Of a stretch of DNA of 64,000 nucleotides, positions 1 to 8,592 are shown piece by piece (the first letter of the stretch is position 1; every line of letters begins with the position of its first letter). The DNA is taken from assembly GCA_031549185.1 (NCBI GenBank), contig JAVBQG010000015.1:1-64000 (forward strand), written 5' to 3'. This DNA is from JAVBQG01 sp031549185. GTDB lineage: Bacteria; Synergistota; Synergistia; Synergistales; Synergistaceae. The position numbers and the translations under genes were made by a program. A model generated the notes under the pieces. That model was not told the origin of the DNA and ran no database searches. It saw only the letters and a program-made list of their open reading frames with translations.

Positions 1-107
1 TCCTGCTTGTCCTTCAGGAGTTTATGGCCGCGCTTCGCCACCACGATACGCCTCTTCAGACGCGACAACTCCATGCGGTTGGGGTTTACGTTGAGAGCTT
101 TGGCCAT
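1..107 (-). CDS. atpD: V-type ATP synthase subunit D, N-terminal fragment
   Basis: Only the first 35 codons lie in the window; the gene runs off the left edge. The peptide begins MAKALNVNPNRMELSRLKRR and continues with RGHKLLKDKQ, the conserved N-terminal coiled-coil of subunit D, the central shaft of V/A-type ATPases that turns inside the A3B3 head. The ATG at 107 follows a GGAGGGG ribosome binding site, 18 bases after the atpB stop. D directly after B matches the usual V-ATPase operon order, which supports the call despite the short fragment. Confidence 0.9.
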   Translation of the reverse strand, partial: MAKALNVNPNRMELSRLKRRIVVAKRGHKLLKDKQ

Positions 108-125
108 CGCCTTCCCCTCCCGTTC

Positions 126-1544
126 CTATGCCGTCACGCTCTGATGCGCCTTTTCCTCTTGCGCGGCGAGCAGCGGCTGCAAATATTTTTCGATGTAGGC
201 GTCTCGGACGCGCTTCAGTTCCTTCACCGGGATCAGCGTCAGCAACTCCCAACCCAGCTGTAGCGTCTCCTCGATCGTGCGGTTCTCGTACTCGTCCTGG
301 CGCACGTAGGTATCCTCGAAGAGGTCGGCGAACTTGGCGAACGCCTTGTCCTCCTCCGTGAGGGCTCCTTCGCCCAGGATGACCGCCAGCTCTTTCGCTT
401 CCTTACCGTGCGAATAGGCGGCGAAGAGCTGGTTCATGAGGTCGGCGTGGTCCTCGCGCGTCTTGCCCTTGCCGATGCCCTTGTCCTTGAGCCGCGAGAG
501 CGACGGCATGACGTCGACCGGCGGATAGATGCCCTTGCGGTGCAGTCCACGCCCCAGGATGATCTGTCCTTCCGTGATATAGCCGGTGAGGTCGGGGATC
601 GGATGCGTCTTGTCGTCCTCGGGCATGGTCAGGATCGGGAACTGCGTGATCGAGCCGTCCTTGCCGCGCAGGCGCCCAGCGCGCTCGTACATCGTCGCGA
701 GGTCGGTGTAGAGATAGCCCGGATAGCCGCGGCGGCCCGGGACTTCCTTGCGCGCCGCCGAAATTTCGCGCAACGCTTCGCAGTAGTTCGTGAGGTCGGT
801 CAGGATGACCAGGACGTGCATGTCGTGCTCGAACGCCAGATACTCCGCGCAGGTCAGCGCGAGGCGCGGCGTCGCGATGCGTTCGATCGCCGGGTCGTCC
901 GCCAGATTGACGAACATGACGGTGCGCTCGAGCGCGCCCGTCTTGCGGAAGTCCTCCATGAAGAACGACGCCTCTTCGAAGGTGATGCCCATCGCCGCAA
1001 AGACGACGGCGAAAGCGGCGTGCCCGCTGATAACCGTAGACTGGCGCGCAATCTGCGCCGCCATGCGGTTGTGCGGCATACCGCTGCCCGAGAAGATCGG
1101 CAGCTTCTGCCCGCGGACGAGCGGGTTCATGCCGTCGATTGTAGAGATGCCCGTTTGGATGAACTCCGACGGGTAATCGCGGGAATACGGGTTCATCGGG
1201 TTGCCGTTGACGTCGAGCGAGGTTTCGGGGATGATGTCTGCGCCGCCGTCGATGGGAGCGCCGCGTCCGTTGAAGATGCGGCCGAGCATGCTCTTCGCGA
1301 CCGGCAGCATCAGGACGTCGCCCAGGAAGCGAATCTTCGTCGTGTCGGCATCGATGCCGGTACTTCCCTCATAAACCTGCACGAGCGCCCTGTCCTCCGT
1401 GATCTCGAGGACTCTGCCGCGCCGGCGCTCGCCGGTCGCGAGGCGGATCTCCGCGAGCTCGTCGTACTTGACGTCTGCGACCTTATCGACCACCATCAGC
1501 GGCCCCGAGAGGTTCGAGATGGTACTGTACTCCTTAGGCAACAT
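126..1544 (-). CDS. atpB: V-type ATP synthase subunit B
   Basis: Non-catalytic nucleotide-binding subunit of the V1 head, alternating with subunit A. The 472-residue product has the usual family length and begins MLPKEYSTISNLSGPLMVV. It contains the B-subunit signatures SGSGMPHNRMAAQIARQS, GRRGYPGYLYTDLATMYERAG and PILTMPEDDKTHPIPDLTGY. The start is the ATG at 1544, because GGAGG sits 8 bases upstream; a GTG nine bases earlier is in frame but lies inside that site. The start overlaps the last codons of atpA by 11 bases, suggesting translational coupling that helps keep A and B equimolar. Confidence 0.97.
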   Translation of the reverse strand: MLPKEYSTISNLSGPLMVVDKVADVKYDELAEIRLATGERRRGRVLEITEDRALVQVYEGSTGIDADTTKIRFLGDVLMLPVAKSMLGRIFNGRGAPIDGGADIIPETSLDVNGNPMNPYSRDYPSEFIQTGISTIDGMNPLVRGQKLPIFSGSGMPHNRMAAQIARQSTVISGHAAFAVVFAAMGITFEEASFFMEDFRKTGALERTVMFVNLADDPAIERIATPRLALTCAEYLAFEHDMHVLVILTDLTNYCEALREISAARKEVPGRRGYPGYLYTDLATMYERAGRLRGKDGSITQFPILTMPEDDKTHPIPDLTGYITEGQIILGRGLHRKGIYPPVDVMPSLSRLKDKGIGKGKTREDHADLMNQLFAAYSHGKEAKELAVILGEGALTEEDKAFAKFADLFEDTYVRQDEYENRTIEETLQLGWELLTLIPVKELKRVRDAYIEKYLQPLLAAQEEKAHQSVTA

Positions 1545-3330
1545 CTTCCTCACCTCCGGCTGCCGTCAATTTGCTGAGTTCCTCTTTGATCTTGTTCTCC
1601 AGGTCGTCGAGGCCCGCGATGTTCGCCTCTTCTACGTAGCGCATGCGCGAGATTTCCTCGCGAATCGGCATGCCGATCAGTTCGCGAAGCAGCGCGCCGC
1701 GGCTCAACGCCTGCATTCCTAGGCGGTGGAACGTCAGGATGTTGCGCAGCATCTTCACCTGCTTGTCCATGGACGCGTAGGTGTCGATCTCGTGGAAGGA
1801 GTTCTGGTGCAGAAAGTCCTCGCGGATCGACTTCGAGGTCTCCATGACCATGCGCTCTTCCTTGGAAAGCGCGTCGATGCCTACCAGGCGCACGATCTCC
1901 TTGAGCTGATCCTCGTCCTCAAGCAGCGACATCGCTTGGATGCGCATCTCGCTCCATTCGCCGTCGTACTCGTTGTCCCAGTACTCCCCCATCGTCTCCG
2001 CGTAGAGTGAGTAGCTGGTGAGCCAGTTGATGGCCGGGAAGTGGCGCTGATAGGCGAGCTGCGCGTCCAGCCCCCAGAAGACCTTGGCCACGCGGAGCGT
2101 GTTCTGGGTAACCGGTTCGGAGAGGTCTCCGCCCGGAGGGGAGACCGCGCCGATGACGGAGACGGCGCCCTCGCGCCCGTCTTTGCCGAGGCAGATTGCG
2201 CGTCCCGCGCGTTCGTAGAACGAGGCGAGGCGCGTTCCCAGATACGCCGGATAGCCCTCTTCGCCGGGCATCTCCTCGAGTCGTCCGGACATCTCGCGGA
2301 GCGCCTCGGCCCAGCGGCTCGTGGAATCCGCCATAAGCGCGACCGAGTATCCCATGTCTCTAAAATATTCTGCGATCGTAATCCCCGTGTAGATCGACGC
2401 CTCGCGGGCAGCGACCGGCATGTTGGAGGTATTCGCGATGAGCAGCGTCCTCTTCATGAGGGGCTGTCCGGAGCGCGGGTCCTCCAGCTCGGGGAATTCA
2501 AGCAGAACGTCTGTCATCTCGTTGCCGCGTTCTCCACAGCCGATGTAGACGACGATCTCGGCGTCCGCCCACTTTGCCAGCTGGTGCTGGATGACCGTCT
2601 TGCCGGAGCCGAACGGACCGGGGACGCAGGCGGTTCCTCCGCGCGCGATCGGGAAGAACGTGTCGACGACGCGCTGGCCTGTCGAAAGTGGAACCTCCGG
2701 CGGCAGGCGCTTCGCCACAGGGCGCGGCGAGCGCACGGGCCAGCGGGAGAGCATGGCGATTTTGCACTCGTTTCCGTTCGTTTCCTTGAGGACCGCAATG
2801 GTCTCCTCTACCGTGAACTCGCCGCTTTTGATCTCGGCGACGGTACCTTTCACCCCCGGCGGTACCATGATGCGGTGTTCGACGAGGACGGTCTCCTTCA
2901 CGATCCCGAGCACGTCGCCGGCCTCCACTTCCGTTCCGGACGAGACGGACGGTTCGAAATTCCACTTTTTCGTGCGGCTGATCGCGGGGACAAAGATGCC
3001 GCGCGTGATATACGGGCTCTCCGCGACCGCCTCAATGCTCTCCAGCGGTCTCTGGATGCCGTCGTAAAACTGCTCGATCAAGCCGGGGCCCAACTCGACG
3101 CTGAGCGGTTCGCTGGTGCAAACGACCGCCTCTCCCGGTTTCAACCCCGACGTTTCCTCATATACCTGCACGGAAGCCGTGTCGTCGCGAAGCTCGATGA
3201 TCTCCCCAACCAACCCGGCCTTTCCCACTCGAACCACGTCGAACATACAGGCGCCCAGCATGCCCTTCGCCACAACAAGCGGGCCCGATATTTTCGCGAT
3301 GGTTCCTTGTATCGCATTCGCTGTGGCCAC
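1534..3330 (-). CDS. atpA: V-type ATP synthase subunit A (catalytic)
   Basis: Catalytic subunit of the V1 head. The 598-residue protein has a Walker A loop GPFGSGKT near residue 236, the A-subunit-specific non-homologous insert before it (PFDF-like region around residues 110-200) and YIGCGERGNEM and SRWAEALREMSGRL downstream. Length and motif order fit bacterial V/A-type A subunits rather than F-type beta. It is the seventh gene of the operon, 37 bases after atpF, and overlaps atpB. With subunit K it forms the machine that links ATP to a transmembrane ion gradient. Confidence 0.97.
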   Translation of the reverse strand: MATANAIQGTIAKISGPLVVAKGMLGACMFDVVRVGKAGLVGEIIELRDDTASVQVYEETSGLKPGEAVVCTSEPLSVELGPGLIEQFYDGIQRPLESIEAVAESPYITRGIFVPAISRTKKWNFEPSVSSGTEVEAGDVLGIVKETVLVEHRIMVPPGVKGTVAEIKSGEFTVEETIAVLKETNGNECKIAMLSRWPVRSPRPVAKRLPPEVPLSTGQRVVDTFFPIARGGTACVPGPFGSGKTVIQHQLAKWADAEIVVYIGCGERGNEMTDVLLEFPELEDPRSGQPLMKRTLLIANTSNMPVAAREASIYTGITIAEYFRDMGYSVALMADSTSRWAEALREMSGRLEEMPGEEGYPAYLGTRLASFYERAGRAICLGKDGREGAVSVIGAVSPPGGDLSEPVTQNTLRVAKVFWGLDAQLAYQRHFPAINWLTSYSLYAETMGEYWDNEYDGEWSEMRIQAMSLLEDEDQLKEIVRLVGIDALSKEERMVMETSKSIREDFLHQNSFHEIDTYASMDKQVKMLRNILTFHRLGMQALSRGALLRELIGMPIREEISRMRYVEEANIAGLDDLENKIKEELSKLTAAGGEEDVA

Positions 3331-3367
3331 TCACATCGCCTCCATAAACAAATGTACTCTTCAAACG

Positions 3368-3709
3368 TCAGTGGACGTTGAAAATATCCATGCCGACGGC
3401 TCGCTCGGCGCTTCTGCGGATCGATTCGACGCCTATTCCGAGCGAACCTGTCTGATTCGGGACAGGGATGACGCTCGTCATCGCCGTCTCGTTGATCTGG
3501 TCCATATCTGCCTGGAATGCGGCGTAGACCGATTCCTCGAGGAAGACGATCGCATAGCCATCTCGCGCGAATTTGGAGATAAGGTGCGGCGCCTCGGCCT
3601 GATTTTCGGCAGTCAACACCACGGTTTCGATTCCGATCGCCTGAAACGGGAGTACGCTGTCGTAGCTGCCCACGGCCGCCATTGGGGCTTCGGCGCTGTT
3701 AGTAGCCAT
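3368..3709 (-). CDS. atpF: V-type ATP synthase subunit F
   Basis: Small rotor-associated subunit (113 residues, typical is about 100-110) that binds the end of subunit D. The N-terminal part reads as a Rossmann-like half with QAIGIETVVL and ARDGYAIVFLEESV, matching the subunit F pattern (response-regulator-like fold; GI.T at the second strand, FI.E at the fourth). The ATG at 3709 lies inside the end of atpC, an 11-base overlap, with AGGAGG upstream. In the E. hirae naming this is NtpG. The call relies on motif plus its place between C and A. Confidence 0.88.
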   Translation of the reverse strand: MATNSAEAPMAAVGSYDSVLPFQAIGIETVVLTAENQAEAPHLISKFARDGYAIVFLEESVYAAFQADMDQINETAMTSVIPVPNQTGSLGIGVESIRRSAERAVGMDIFNVH

Positions 3710-4709
3710 GTCTCAAGGACCTCCTTACCTCTTCCCTGTCCGCCGCCATCCCTTTGGAGACGAGAATCGTCCGTATATTCTTGACCTCCATCTCCTTGCC
3801 CCAAAGATAGGCAAGGATGTTCTCGGGGGCATTGCTGCTGTAGCGGGCTCCCGCGAGCACCGCTTGGCAGTAGTCGTCCAGAGCTTTTTCCAGAGAGACG
3901 ATCAGATTGTCGAAGTTACCGTCGTCCTGCACGGCGGATAAGGCGCTGCCGATGTTCGAGAAGGAGAGCATTCTCCCCCAGCTGTCGAACGGCTCGGGAA
4001 GAAGCGAGATCAGCACATCGCACGAAATCGTTCCTTCCGCGTGCAGGAAGGAATACGCCCTCGCCGCGTCGATGCCGAAGCGCCTCAGGCGCAGGAGGTT
4101 GCGAATATTTTCCGCGTCGATTCTCGCGCGGGCCCAAGCCACGATACCCGGCTCGCCCAGGTTCTTCGCAAGTTGCAGCATTGCGAGGAACATCTGTTCG
4201 TCCAGCATCCGCTCCACTTCGACGATATCTCTCGTCTGTTCCCACTGTGTGACGCAGGCGGGAATGACGGACGCCAGTCCGTACGGCAGCAGATTGTAAT
4301 CCTCAGATTCCACGTTCGTGATCAGGTCGTCGACGGGGATGGTTCCAAGCGACGTCAGGAGATCCCATCGTTTTTTACCGCCCGTTCTGGCGTTGAAGAT
4401 GCTCTTGAGCAGGACCTTCACGTTGTGAAAGTCATAGGGTATGCGGCAGAGATCGATCAACGCCCTGTCGGGAACAAACGTCTGCAATTCTGCGTAGGTC
4501 GACAGCAACTCTGCCTCGAGGGCGCTGTCGTACCGTTCTCCCTCCACGCTTGCGAGTCCCTTTGCGTAGCTCGTCTCCCCCAGGATTTTCAGGGCGCTGC
4601 CGAGGTCGTCCGCTTCGAGCAATCGCCCGAACTGGCCGGAATCGAAGAGAAGGTGCTCCATTGCGCGGATACGTGCTACTGCATAGCCGTAAGCCTCGCT
4701 GCGGGACAT
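3699..4709 (-). CDS. atpC: V-type ATP synthase subunit C
   Basis: Funnel-shaped subunit (336 residues) that sits on the K ring and receives the D-F shaft. The sequence is largely helical with features of the AC39/subunit C family: an N-terminal YAVARIRAMEHLLF segment (family: Y..aRvra.e..Ll), DFHNVKVLLKSIF at about residue 95, and IDAENIRNLLRLRRFGID at about residue 205, the conserved (D..N.r.llR.r) repeat. It is preceded by atpE (13-base gap) and overlaps atpF. Nothing unusual in length or composition. Confidence 0.9.
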   Translation of the reverse strand: MSRSEAYGYAVARIRAMEHLLFDSGQFGRLLEADDLGSALKILGETSYAKGLASVEGERYDSALEAELLSTYAELQTFVPDRALIDLCRIPYDFHNVKVLLKSIFNARTGGKKRWDLLTSLGTIPVDDLITNVESEDYNLLPYGLASVIPACVTQWEQTRDIVEVERMLDEQMFLAMLQLAKNLGEPGIVAWARARIDAENIRNLLRLRRFGIDAARAYSFLHAEGTISCDVLISLLPEPFDSWGRMLSFSNIGSALSAVQDDGNFDNLIVSLEKALDDYCQAVLAGARYSSNAPENILAYLWGKEMEVKNIRTILVSKGMAADREEVRRSLRHGY

Positions 4710-4722
4710 CAGATCACCCCTC

Positions 4723-5307
4723 TCAGGCCGCCGGGAAGAGCCGCTTTACGACTTCCGTCTCCAGCTTTTCCTGTGCTGTCTGCACCAGCATCTCCCATGA
4801 GCAGTTGATACAGATGCGCCCCTTTGCCAGTAGAAAACCGCCGGAGATATTCTGACGCTCGTCCGCCAGTGTTACTTCCGTTCCATGTTTTGCGTTGAAA
4901 GCGTCGAGCCAGGTTTTGTCGATGTACTTTTCGTCTGCCGACAGCCCCATGACTTCGTCCCCGGTCTCGATCGCCGCTTTCAACAAGCGCTCGCAGAAAG
5001 CGAGATACTCGTCTCTACCCAGCTCGTTCATTTTTTTCAGCGCGCCGTCGAAGACATCCTGTATCAACTTTCTCTGAGCGGCCAGCATCAACTTGCTTAC
5101 GTCGAGCTTTGCCACGATGTCGCGTCTGCGGAATATTTCCGGGCGCTCGCGGTCGAAACGGAGCTTTGCTGCGGCCTCTATTTTGTTGATTTCGACCTGG
5201 GCCTCTTTGTTAATCTCCGCTTCCTGTTCACGTGCGCGGGCGAGAATTTTTTCCGCCTCCGCCCTTGCGTCCTGTTCTATTTTTTCCGTAATCTGCGCCA
5301 GCGACAT
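4723..5307 (-). CDS. atpE: V-type ATP synthase subunit E (peripheral stalk)
   Basis: Peripheral stalk subunit of 194 residues. The N-terminal half is a long charged helix rich in Ala, Glu and Lys (EKIEQDARAEAEKILARARE and following, residues about 8-75), the coiled coil that pairs with the small subunit encoded at 7873-8199. The C-terminal half is the globular domain that binds the A3B3 head and contains GGFLLAKGRICINCSWEML, close to the family pattern GG.......I..d.t.e. Usual length. Lies between K and C, as in E. hirae and Thermus-type operons. Confidence 0.9.
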   Translation of the reverse strand: MSLAQITEKIEQDARAEAEKILARAREQEAEINKEAQVEINKIEAAAKLRFDRERPEIFRRRDIVAKLDVSKLMLAAQRKLIQDVFDGALKKMNELGRDEYLAFCERLLKAAIETGDEVMGLSADEKYIDKTWLDAFNAKHGTEVTLADERQNISGGFLLAKGRICINCSWEMLVQTAQEKLETEVVKRLFPAA

Positions 5308-5329
5308 GGTATCTCCCCCTGTCCGGCTG

Positions 5330-5830
5330 TTAAAGCTTGATTCCGTTCAGCATCAGAATGCTCATCAGAAGGCCGAAAACTGCATAAGTCTCGCACATGG
5401 CGGGAAGGATGACCGCCTTACCGATCTGTTCGGGGCGCTTGGAGATCATCAGGATCGAAGCGGCCGAGGACTTGCCCTGCCAGATGGCGGAATAGTAACC
5501 GGAGATTGCGATCGGCAGACAGGCGCATCCGATGGCAAGGCCCTGCCATACGGTCAAAGCAACGGTGCCGCCTCCGAGAAGGCCCACCTTCTGCATGGCG
5601 AGCACAGCCACTAGCAGCCCGTAGATGCCCTGCGTTCCGGGGAGCGCGAGAAGAACCAACGCGTAACCGAACTTCTTCGGGTCCTCGGTCATGATGCCGG
5701 CGGCCGCTTCATTTGCGATACCGATGCCCCAGGCGGAGCCAGAGCCGGCAAAGCCAACCGCGAGAGCCGCCCCAAGTATGACAAGTGCCGGACCGAGTTG
5801 TTCTGCCATTGTTGCGAGTACACTTTCCAT
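5330..5830 (-). CDS. atpK: V-type ATP synthase subunit K (rotor ring), Na+-binding type
   Basis: Membrane rotor subunit of 166 residues, a fused pair of two-helix c-type hairpins (four membrane segments). The only carboxylate in the second repeat is Glu147 in MCETYAVFG. Residues equivalent to the Na+ ligands of E. hirae NtpK are all present: Leu63, Thr66 and Gln67 in LPGTQGIYG, Gln118 in SAIWQGK, and Glu147 with the supporting Tyr149. The offset from E. hirae numbering is two at the first site. This predicts a Na+-translocating rather than H+-only ring; ion specificity is inference from known structures. Lies 22 bases upstream of atpE. Confidence 0.95.
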   Translation of the reverse strand: MESVLATMAEQLGPALVILGAALAVGFAGSGSAWGIGIANEAAAGIMTEDPKKFGYALVLLALPGTQGIYGLLVAVLAMQKVGLLGGGTVALTVWQGLAIGCACLPIAISGYYSAIWQGKSSAASILMISKRPEQIGKAVILPAMCETYAVFGLLMSILMLNGIKL

Positions 5831-5876
5831 GATTACATCACGCCTCCTTAGCGTATTAGAAAATCGTAACCCGAAT

Positions 5877-7886
5877 TTAGTTGTTCGGTGTCGGTTCTGA
5901 GACCTTTACATATTGCGTGGATATGCGCAGAGGCGAAAAATCTTCCCCCGACGCTTCGTAAAACTTGCCGAAAAACTCGACGTACTGAAGCCTGAGAGAG
6001 TGGATAAATGCGCCCAGCATGTTGACGGCGATGCTGAAAAGATGCCCAAGCACAAAGATCAGGATCCCGAGGAGAACGCCGATGCCCGGAATGTCTGCAA
6101 CCAACCTCGCCAGTAGATTGATGACCATGCCGACTGCGGCGGAGCCGAGTCCCAGGGCCAGAAGGCGGCTGTAACTCAGGACGTCCCCCAGGTAACCAGT
6201 TACGTTGTACAGGCTCATGACGCCGGAGAAGAGTTTTCCAGGAATATTCTCCTTCTCGCGTCCTTGTGTCGCCACGAGGATCAGGGCGCCCAGAGCGGCG
6301 ATTGCCCCGCTGGCTTTTGTCGGCATGGGAAGCGTTCCCGCAGAGGAGAGACCCACCAGCACGAGACCGCACAGAAAAATAATCCACCCACCCTGATCCG
6401 CCAGCGCCGCCAGCTTGTCGCCCTTCTTCCAATTCCCCCTCATGGCGATCAGAAGGCCGACCATGATCTGGATGAAACCGAGGGAGAGCGAAATATAGAG
6501 CATCGTCATCGGATCGTTCATCGGGTCGAGCAGCTGCAACGATTTGATCGGCATCAACGGTTTGAGGAACGGGAAACTGGCGATGCTGTCGCCGAACCAC
6601 GAAAAGGTGATCGCACCCATCACGACGGCAGCGACATTGCCGATCGTCAGGATGAGAAAGAACTTTTTGAGCGTGCCCGACAGCTGCTTTTTCATCATGA
6701 GAAAGATCAGGATGCCCGCGATGATGAGGCCGTAGCCGGCGTCGCCGAAACACATGCCGAAGAAGAGATAGAAGAACGGGGCGACGACCATCGTAGGATC
6801 CACCCCGCCGTATGTAGGCGTTCCATACATCTCGGTGAGCGGTTCGATGGGGGATGCCCACGCCGGATTTTGCAACAGAGTCGGGGGTCTTTCCTCCTGT
6901 TCCGGCTCCACGAGAGCGATCTCCGTAAGGGATTCGTACGGTTTCATTGCTGATTCGAACGAGTCCAGGCAGGGTGCAGGCAGCCAGAACGACAGGAGCA
7001 GAATCTGTTCGGTCTGTTCACCCGAGGCCAGGGAATCAATCTTCGCCTTCTGCACGCTCCAGTAATCGCTGCAAAGCTGGGATGTCCTGTATCCTTCGTT
7101 GGCTATCCCGGAGATCTCCGCCGAAACTTCCTTCTCGTCGGCCTCCAGTTTTGCGAGTTCCGCCCTCAGCGCATCGAGCTCATCCGAGACCGGAAGGGCG
7201 AACTGAGAGGGGACGTCGACTCGAGACGCCGCATGTTTCTCCAGCGCGGACTGAAGATCGTCGCTGCGCTCTCTCGCGTAAAGTACGGCAATCGTCTGGC
7301 TGGTTTCCTTCTCGGTCGTCGGCAGGTAAGAGACCTCCACCATCTCGCCGAGCGCCTCCTCCAGCGCGGAGACAAGAGACGAAAGCTGCGTTTTGGGTGC
7401 GGAGAGCAACAGCCCCGTCACTCCCTCTGTCCCCTTGTTGAAGAGCTCCAAGGGGTACGGAAGCCCGTGGAGGGGTTGAAGCTGGGTGATGAGTCCGCGC
7501 ACCCTCGACATGCCCGCTCTCGCGTCCGACAACCTCTTCTCCTGATCTCTCAAGCGCGAAGAGAGGTCGCGGAATTTGTCCTCGGAAGCCAGTTCAGCCA
7601 AGGAGTTCAGGGTGTATTCGGGAACGTCGCCCATGGCTCTTGCGATGCCGCTGCCCTTTTCCGTGGCGAACGGCTCCAGAAAACGCGCGACGAATCTGAT
7701 CTCCCCCAGCAGGTCCTCCACATGACGCAACTTGGTTCTCAGAGGTGCCAGCGTTTTTTCATCCACAAGATCGTTGTCCTGCTGGATAAATTGACAGCAA
7801 CCCAGTTCCTGCAGCTCGTGAATCAGCTCCTCGGAGACGGATTTATGTACGGCCATGTGGATTTTTTGCATCTCAGTCAGCGCCAT
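5877..7886 (-). CDS. atpI: V-type ATP synthase subunit I (stator, a-subunit)
   Basis: Membrane stator subunit (669 residues) that forms the ion half-channels next to the K ring and anchors the peripheral stalks. The N-terminal part (about 1-340) is cytoplasmic and helical, beginning MALTEMQKIHMAVHKSVSEE. The C-terminal part holds about seven or eight membrane segments, including FYLFFGMCFGDAGYGLI and YSRLLALGLGSAAVGMVINL; the Arg in the latter is the conserved channel arginine of subunit a/I. It overlaps the preceding small-subunit gene by 14 bases. Length is typical for bacterial NtpI. Confidence 0.95.
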   Translation of the reverse strand: MALTEMQKIHMAVHKSVSEELIHELQELGCCQFIQQDNDLVDEKTLAPLRTKLRHVEDLLGEIRFVARFLEPFATEKGSGIARAMGDVPEYTLNSLAELASEDKFRDLSSRLRDQEKRLSDARAGMSRVRGLITQLQPLHGLPYPLELFNKGTEGVTGLLLSAPKTQLSSLVSALEEALGEMVEVSYLPTTEKETSQTIAVLYARERSDDLQSALEKHAASRVDVPSQFALPVSDELDALRAELAKLEADEKEVSAEISGIANEGYRTSQLCSDYWSVQKAKIDSLASGEQTEQILLLSFWLPAPCLDSFESAMKPYESLTEIALVEPEQEERPPTLLQNPAWASPIEPLTEMYGTPTYGGVDPTMVVAPFFYLFFGMCFGDAGYGLIIAGILIFLMMKKQLSGTLKKFFLILTIGNVAAVVMGAITFSWFGDSIASFPFLKPLMPIKSLQLLDPMNDPMTMLYISLSLGFIQIMVGLLIAMRGNWKKGDKLAALADQGGWIIFLCGLVLVGLSSAGTLPMPTKASGAIAALGALILVATQGREKENIPGKLFSGVMSLYNVTGYLGDVLSYSRLLALGLGSAAVGMVINLLARLVADIPGIGVLLGILIFVLGHLFSIAVNMLGAFIHSLRLQYVEFFGKFYEASGEDFSPLRISTQYVKVSEPTPNN

Positions 7887-8199
7887 TGGTTGCCATCACC
7901 TCTTTGGTTAGCCAATCGGTAACTTTGGCGGTATCGGCTTGTTTACTGCGATAGAAAGCATCCGCTTCGCCTTTTCCTGTTTCGACCACCTTCACGGCAT
8001 TCTGTTCGGCGGAGGCTTCCGTTTCCTTGACTTGTTCTCTGAAGGTTCTGTGGGATTTCTGTTTCGCCTCTTTGATGGACTGTTCGGCAGCCGTTCTCGC
8101 GGACGCCGTAATCCTGGCGGCTTCCTGCTTCGCGTTCGCCACGATCTCTTTTCCTTCCGCTTCCTTGGCTCTGATGTCGTCTGCCACGTTTCCGGCCAA
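7873..8199 (-). CDS. V-type ATP synthase small peripheral-stalk subunit (H/G, NtpF-like)
   Basis: First gene of the ATPase operon. The 108-residue product is almost entirely a charged coiled coil (Ala, Glu, Lys and Gln rich, e.g. IVANAKQEAARITASARTAA), with no membrane segment, as expected for the small partner of subunit E in the peripheral stalk (G in eukaryotes, H in archaea, NtpF in E. hirae). The start is a TTG at 8199 preceded by GAGGGGGTGGAG; no ATG is available in frame. Sequence alone would not identify it, but its position immediately before atpI is diagnostic. Confidence 0.82.
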   Translation of the reverse strand: MAGNVADDIRAKEAEGKEIVANAKQEAARITASARTAAEQSIKEAKQKSHRTFREQVKETEASAEQNAVKVVETGKGEADAFYRSKQADTAKVTDWLTKEVMATNGAD

Positions 8200-8261
8200 T
8201 CACTCCACCCCCTCTCGAAAATAAGCTGTGATGTTGTGCGTACATTCACGATAATGCGATG

Positions 8262-8290
8262 ATTCTACCCTTCAAAAAAAAAGGCGTCAA
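8262..8290 (-). promoter_or_regulatory. sigma70-like promoter of the V-ATPase operon
   Basis: On the minus strand a TTGACG -35 box (8285-8290) is followed by a 17-base spacer that is mostly a T run and by a TAGAAT -10 box (8262-8267). Transcription would start about 55 bases before the TTG start of the first ATPase gene. Boxes and spacing are near consensus and no other promoter-like pair is seen in the gap. Confidence 0.7.
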
Positions 8291-8410
8291 ATCGCATGGG
8301 GCTAAAATGCCGATTTTTCTGAAAAATAGGTGAAGTGCTTTGTCGTTTAAGAATCCAAGCCAGAATTTGTATTACGTAAAATAAAAACGCCGCATGCGAC
8401 AGGAGGTCTC

Positions 8411-8441
8411 TTAAAAAGTAACCCGGGCAATTTTGCCCGGG
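8411..8441 (-). terminator. terminator after tRNA-Val
   Basis: A perfect 9-bp GC-rich stem, CCCGGGCAA / TTGCCCGGG with a 2-base loop (8422-8441), is followed on the minus strand by TTACTTTTT. It begins 15 bases past the encoded CCA of the tRNA. Confidence 0.75.
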
Positions 8442-8455
8442 CTGTCATGGTCGTA

Positions 8456-8530
8456 TGGTGGGTGATAGAGGAATCGAACCTCTGACCTCTTCCGTGTCAA
8501 GGAAGCGTTCTACCTCTGAACTAATCACCC
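8456..8530 (-). tRNA. tRNA-Val (anticodon GAC)
   Basis: The 75-base minus-strand sequence folds as a cloverleaf: 7-bp acceptor GGGTGAT/ATCACCC, D arm GTTC..GAAC, anticodon stem CTTCC/GGAAG with loop TTGACAC (anticodon GAC, valine), T arm AGAGG TTCGATT CCTCT, discriminator A and encoded CCA. It has its own near-consensus promoter and a terminator, so it is a stand-alone unit between the ATPase operon and the gene at 8593. Confidence 0.95.
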
Positions 8531-8541
8531 AACGAGGAAGC

Positions 8542-8570
8542 ATTCTACTGACATCCCGGCCTCTTGTCAA
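8542..8570 (-). promoter_or_regulatory. promoter of tRNA-Val
   Basis: Minus-strand TTGACA (8565-8570), 17-base spacer, TAGAAT (8542-8547), ending 11 bases upstream of the mature tRNA 5' end. A consensus -35 and near-consensus -10 fit a strongly expressed stable RNA gene. Confidence 0.8.
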
Positions 8571-8592
8571 CTGCTTTGGCGAAAAAGAACGA

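Noticed and set aside
408..1577. Long plus-strand open frame opposite atpB, and similar long frames opposite atpA, recG, nrdJ and the grd genes
   Set aside because: They mirror well-recognised minus-strand genes, are Arg/Asp-rich as expected for shadows in GC-rich DNA, and lack ribosome sites.
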